From assembly GCA_022494885.1 (NCBI GenBank), contig JAGVSM010000894.1, positions 1 to 64,000 of the forward strand: 64,000 bases of DNA. The letters run 5' to 3'. The first letter of the stretch is position 1; every line of letters begins with the position of its first letter. The DNA is from Micrasema longulum (lineage: Eukaryota; Arthropoda; Insecta; Trichoptera; Brachycentridae). Of the stretch, positions 58,731 through 64,000 are shown piece by piece. Position numbers and translations under genes: made by a program. The notes under the pieces were generated by a model that worked only from the letters and a program-made list of their open reading frames with translations, searched no databases and was not told the DNA's origin.

Positions 58731-58860
58731 TACATTATACAGGTGATTAGTCTTACGCTTCAGGTGCCAGTCCAGAGACTATGAAACATTGCAGTGAAAG
58801 TACTTCCTCCACATACCCGGAATCGCTTTAAAGACCGTAGGTTTTCCTATCGGTTTCGCC
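58731..58860 (-). repeat. SINE family A fragment
   Basis: 'ctggactggcacctgaagcg' on the minus strand, continuing into a decayed head. Confidence 0.5.
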
Positions 58861-58869
58861 CATACAAAA

Positions 58870-60600
58870 AAGCAATATTTTGGTCAATTGACAAATTACT
58901 CTTTTAAACTTTCAATTCCGCGGTTTCAATTTAATTTAACTCTACTTCTTTCACTGCCCCTTTCATTGAGAATTTTCAAATTATATGGAGTGCTTTTATC
59001 AGATATTGTCATCATCCTCATGACCATATTGCATGTGAAATTAGTTTGAGAACCTATGCTGATTCTATGTTTAATATTGAGTTACTTGCCGTTTTTTGTT
59101 TCAAATTCAACGGTCTGAAAAATATCAATGTTGAAATACGTAGTAAAATCATTTCTTGGCCTTGTATCATTTTGCTTTTTTATTTTATTTTATGCGATAT
59201 TCGTGTTTTATTGAAAATACGCCAAACAAACGAGCCATCACACTGTTTCCCCGTAGGGGTAAGCCGGGCCCCGATTACAAATGTATTTTCAATGTACCAT
59301 TTTGCAAAAAAGACATTTTACTTGTTTTTAAAGTCAAATCACTCAGATAGTCACTCAAAAAATGCTGAAAATCAGCTTTAGCTACATGGACGCGTAATAA
59401 GATAATGAACATATTGGCATTCATAACTTCATTTTTTTTTTAAATGGTCTATTGAACATACAAGAACTAGGGCAGCGCATGGAAAAACGTCATACCTTCA
59501 CCTTGACGGTATAGTTGAAGATAAATTCTCTCTAGCGATTACGAAGATACACTACCAACCCCTCCACCCTCAAGTTTTGGGTAGGTATATCGATATGAAA
59601 CAAGGGGAAGCGTACATCACGGTACACATATACACGCACTAAAATTACAGCTTCATTATGACGTCACAGTTTAAGATAAATTCTCCCAACCGATTATGAA
59701 GATACACTACCGATATCGATACCGATACCACCATCAAGTTTTGATGTAAGTAAATCGGTTTATATCGATGGGTCTAGAACCCCTCGATACGTTTATCTAC
59801 GCATTAAAAGTGACAAAAAAAATCTCCCGCCGAGCAATTTTTCCTTTAATTACGATTAATTTAAATTTTTAATCGTTCTGAGGTTGACACTTTTTTCATC
59901 AAAGCCTATTAAAAATAAGAGATAGAAACAAGTAAATTTAAATTCAAATTAAATTCTCAGATAACTGACGTAATTATACACAAAAAACTGATTTTAAGCA
60001 CCATTTTTTCAAAATTGTGGCATGAGCGGTGGTCGTTCAAGGTCACAAACTTAAGGTTTTACAAAAGACTCTATGTCCACCGATTCTGTTAAGTTTCAAA
60101 ACATAGTAACCTTTTTATAAAAAAAAGTGAAAAAAGTACATACCGAATGACCTTGAACGTCCCATACTTAAAATAAATCTCGACAACCACCCGATGGATC
60201 TAAACTTGGTTTTCGCAGACATGTAAAGTGTCCTAAAACAAAGCTACTCGTATTTGTAATATCTTTGAAAAATAAAAATTAGTACGTTAAATTCGTTTCT
60301 TACCGAAAATTACCGTAAAATACCGTAAATTGCGGTATTTTACCGCGACTTTTGGTAAAATTACATAAAAAACCGTCGCGACTGTTCACGGAGCTGGGAC
60401 AAGACAATATTATCCTGTTTATTTTATTGATCTCCTGTGAACTGTGCGCTTAATACTATTATATATTATTTTTACGGTTTTTTTTACACAAGTACATTTT
60501 AGAGAAGTTTCGCCGCGCAATAAAACATTCTTATGGATGTTATGACCAAGAAAACATTTTTAATTCTATTAAGGAAGTTCAGTGGTTTTTACATAATATG
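58870..60600. other. upstream intergenic DNA with a local duplication
   Basis: 59518-59600 and 59672-59760 are about 154 bp apart and similar ('agataaattctc', 'gaagatacactaccgat', 'atcaagttttg'). 'ccccgtaggggtaagccggg' at 59251 is a scrap of the LINE family at 50941. No gene recognised. Confidence 0.45.
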
Positions 60601-60606
60601 TTTTAT

Positions 60607-60643
60607 TGTTTATATTAGGTGCGGAAAGCACCTAATATAAACA
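60607..60643. repeat. perfect 16-bp hairpin
   Basis: TGTTTATATTAGGTGC, a 5-base loop GGAAA, then the exact complement. The sequence just after it ('gaaagggaatgatgatgat') resembles the end of SINE A, whose tail 'taggtgcggaaag' overlaps the stem. Confidence 0.85.
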
Positions 60644-61319
60644 ATTAAACATATGAAAGGGAATGATGATGATTTATATTTTAGTCAAGTCAAAAAATAA
60701 AAACAATTATGTATCGTGTTATCATCGCTACGATTTTATTAAGTTTTGCAATTTTAAAAATTACTCCGCCCGTGACGTCGCGAGTTGTCGTCGGTGAGTT
60801 CTTCTTTTTCAGTAGCACTAATCATCTTCATTACTGAAGTTCAATATACCAAACGAATACTGTGTTTTTATACCAATGGGAAATCCGAATCAACGCGTCA
60901 GCAAATTAGTATTATTTTATGGTTAATCCTACTACTAAGTACCATCTACATTCATACTTCATTATGATTTTGTCCTAATAATTCACGTCAATTGGTTTAT
61001 TTTCGATCTTCGAGGGAATAAAAAATATTAATAGATACCTAATCGGCGCGGCGTTAGTTTTTTTTTGCATTCGAAGAATCAATTTAAAAATATAAAATAG
61101 GGTTGCCCACACAAAACCAAATGCGATATTTTGGATAATGCGTTGTTTTAGTGATGAAAAGGATAATGGTTTGGCAGGATACCGACTATCCAGCAAGTCC
61201 CTAAGCCGAATATCCGGCCCATTGCCTAAAAAACAATATAAATACACCGATACTCAAATGTCTCTCATGTTTAAAAACAAAAATTATAAGGTCCATAAAA
61301 TAAAAAGGGGTAAGCATTA

Positions 61320-61700
61320 ACATATTACAACAGAGATGGAGAACATTTTAGAGGAGGAAATATAGAAGTCTAGGCATCTACAGGGCTTATGACCTGTCAT
61401 CGGCTGGTTTAAGTGGCCACTTTACACACTGTGTAACATTCACCATTCTGTCCATATTTGAACATCTGTACTCCTTCAATTCTTTCATCTGTTGATGTTT
61501 GTGAAGTTAAAGATCTGAAACCTTTATTCATGCGGGTGAGATTCATCTAATTGAATTATTTTACCTACATACTAGGCAACGCCTGAAAATCATATTTTTT
61601 CTACTTTATGGACCAGGTGAATTTATCAACAATATTTTGAGTTCCCCGGGGAGTTGAATCTAGTCCTTGTCTACAAAAATTTGGACAAACTCAAAATATT
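61320..61700 (+). repeat. dispersed repeat R2, long copy
   Basis: 'ttacaacagagatggagaac', 'gggcttatgacctgtcatcg', 'aagtggccactttacacact', 'catgcgggtgagattcatc', 'ttgtctacaaaaatttgg'. The most complete plus-oriented copy; no coding frame. Partial copies are at 3990-4045, 5150-5345 and 16140-16340. Confidence 0.65.
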
Positions 61701-62700
61701 AAGGGTAAACATATTTTTATGATATTTTTAATGATCACTTAACGACCAATGAGTTGCAATTCCATATGGTGAAAAATGAAAACATTTTATATTTGCCGGT
61801 TAAATTATTATTCTGAAGTGTATCATGAACAGTAATGAAATTTTTTTTGCAAAAAAGTATTTTTTTCTTAAATAATGAGGGTTGCACCCTTTTTCCAAAC
61901 ACGGGCGACATCAATTAATCAATTTAGTGGCGTCAATTTCATGAAATTTTCACAGTTAAATGAATATTAGGTATTCGCTGGATACTACACTACTATCCAG
62001 CCAGATATTGCGCTACTATACGGTATGCGGCCGGGTACCGGATAATTACCGGATATTTGTTTAATCACGTGAAAGCACGTGTATTTAAAAAATTTCGTAC
62101 GTGTAAAAAAAGGTTATTATACTAATAATAAACGATTAGTTCGTCTTTAGTTTATAATTTAATTGATTTATTAAATACGTTTATGTAGGTACGTTTCAAA
62201 ATATATACATATTTCAAGGTATACATAACACGAAAAAAATAAACCATAGAATTTGAATGTGAAAAATTGTAAAATAATGCCTAGTAATTAGAGTAAAAAT
62301 GGTTTAACTTTCTTTGAGTAACATGAAATATGGCATATTAAAAATAAATCAAATACTTTGCATTTATACACCACATACGAGTTAAATATAAATTGGAATA
62401 CAAACAGTTTCGGGTATTTAGAATTTTGAGTTTATATTTACACCTAATGATGAGTAATTCTGAATATTCAAAACTTGTGTTCTAACCTCTGTAATAATGC
62501 ATGAACCTAAAGTGAAGCCCTATCACTAAGGTTTATAGAACGCAAGCGATGTTGGTTTGTTGGTTAGCAACCAATTGGTAGCCATTTTGTTTTGTTTGAC
62601 AACATAAACATAATGGTTCGATCGGATTATTTTGTAGCTGTGCTTGGCTTTGTTTGTAAATAACTTAGATATTTACGTTATAACAAATAAAAATCGACTA
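61701..62700. other. upstream intergenic DNA; nothing recognised
   Basis: AT-rich with no supported gene. 'ggataattaccggatat' near 62040 resembles 49090-49140 and 44850-44900 ('ccggatatttctgg'), a possible low-copy repeat. Confidence 0.4.
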
Positions 62701-62734
62701 TGGCGAATTGCAGTATGTTTGGCTGCAGCAGTAG

Positions 62735-62945
62735 GTTCTGGGTTCTATTCCTGGCAGGGCGGACGTGAAATATTGCTTTCAAAGTTGTTATACACTGAAA
62801 TATTTCATAGCTCCTGAACTGACACCTGAAGCGTAAGGCTGATCACCTTATATTTAATGTAACAAAAATGATCTAAATACTATGCGAGTTTAGTGACAGT
62901 GCAGTTCCCTATACACCACTGGATGCGGATAAAGAAAGTATTATG
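62735..62945 (+). repeat. SINE family A
   Basis: B-box-like GGGTTCTATTCCTGG, 'gacacctgaagcgtaaggc', 'gatcaccttat', 'ctatacaccactggatgcgg'. The head is diverged. Confidence 0.7.
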
Positions 62946-62999
62946 ATGATAGTTTTGTCTGAAAAAACACATTTTAAACAAAAATTTAGAAACAGAAAG

Positions 63000-63150
63000 A
63001 TAATATTAAACCATACTTCTCCGTAATAGTAGGCAAAGAGAAAAGAACGCCACACCACTCTTTGTTTGCATACAGACCTCGATTCCTATGCGTCTTCTCA
63101 TGCACGTAAGCCATGACATGTCCATCCATTACGTCGTGTCAACCCTGCTT
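63000..63150 (-). pseudogene. LINE 3' scrap, same family as 50941-51600
   Basis: 'cttctccgtaatagtaggca' parallels 'ccccgtaggggtaggcagag', followed by 'cgccacaccactctttg' and 'ttctcatgcacgtaagccat'. Confidence 0.5.
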
Positions 63151-64000
63151 AAAGTTATTTACCACAAATGATTTCAATCATACTAGATTTATCAAATTAA
63201 ACAAATAATGTTGCACCCGCCTCAATTTTAGGATGACCATTTCTAATCAAATTATGAGGCACTTATTTTATTTAAATGTTAACAAATTTAAAGTTAAAAA
63301 TTAACAATAATACTAAGTAACAACAGGTCTCTTTGTACCCCAATTCAACACAGGGCTCTTGGGCTCATAGAGTTAGGGATACGTTATTTTTTTTGTAGTA
63401 CTCGTATATGTATTTGGATAAATACATAAAATAACAAAATATTTTTTAAAAAAACAATCATTATGATCGTTTTATTTATTCTGATTTATGTACATGTTTT
63501 TACGGAAATACTGTGTTCATACTGCTGCTCATTTTAATTTTCTATGTAAAATATTTCCTCAAATTTTCTTTTTAAAAAAAATCTATGAAATATAATAAAG
63601 TAGAAAAATTGAAAAAAAACGAACATTATTTAATCATTCTCAAACTAGCCCTAATTATTTATACATACGAGGAAGTTTCGACACGAAATCGAATTTGAAC
63701 TATATGGAATTATATTTTTTAATTACAAGATTCGTACTGGTTTTTAGGAAGATACCAGTATAAAAAATGTTTTTTTTGTTACGTATCGTTGCGCCGGTTT
63801 TTTGATGATTTTACAATTTTGTTTCAACAATATTTTTAATTCCTCTTTGTTCCGTCATTTTGATGTAAGTACATTGTTTTATTAATCTCTTTAACAATAT
63901 TTACAATGTTCGACGATATTATAAGGTCAAGTCATGTTATGTCTCGTCTGGTTAGTGTAGTCATGATAGATAGATTAATAGTATCTGTATTTCTGAAAAA
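63151..64000. other. right end of window; nothing coding recognised
   Basis: AT-rich. 'caattcaacacagggctctt' at 63340 repeats the motif at 35350. Confidence 0.4.

Overview
The window is animal nuclear DNA, almost certainly from an insect. It is AT-rich and carries genes with many small GT-AG exons, long introns, tRNA-derived SINEs, 5'-truncated LINE tails, TIR/foldback DNA elements and one BEL/Pao LTR element. I cannot place the order from the sequence. All exons below were assembled by hand from reading frame, splice-site phase and domain content; no database search was run.

Gene 1 (minus strand, 56817 down to 17582 or 13575) is the insect smooth-septate-junction protein Mesh. Signal peptide, NIDO, Ig-like E-set, AMOP, von Willebrand D, sushi and one transmembrane helix follow in that order across 17 constitutive exons. 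All intron phases match and the total is an exact multiple of three. The sequence predicts two alternative 3' endings that each recode the transmembrane helix. The proximal exon (17582-18639) gives a protein of about 1535 residues with a Ser/Tyr/Pro-rich tail ending in a PDZ-ligand-like TMV. The distal pair (13900-14053 and 13575-13671) gives about 1266 residues with a short charged tail.

Gene 2 (minus strand, start codon at 10703, running off the left edge) is an alpha-kleisin cohesin subunit, most like meiotic REC8. Six exons give the first ~225 residues, including the SMC3-binding N-terminal domain.

The rest is mobile or repeat sequence. A young 4.7-kb BEL/Pao element (35995-40709) lies in mesh intron 4, antisense to mesh. 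It has 748-bp LTRs, a 5-bp target duplication and an intact 1064-codon Gag-protease frame, but no reverse transcriptase, RNase H or integrase. There are several SINE families, two TIR-element families present in two copies each, a TA-flanked 888-bp pogo-like element, a 755-bp TIR element, a mariner transposase relic, a pogo/Jerky-like relic and about 18 LINE 3'-end fragments. An unclassified dispersed repeat ('R2' here) also forms a long palindrome at 44404-44652.

Layout: 1-10703 kleisin and its repeat-filled introns; 10704-13574 spacer; 13575-56817 mesh; 56818-64000 upstream DNA with no recognisable gene. The two genes share a strand, but nothing suggests a joint function: Mesh acts at midgut epithelial junctions and the kleisin in meiotic chromosome cohesion.
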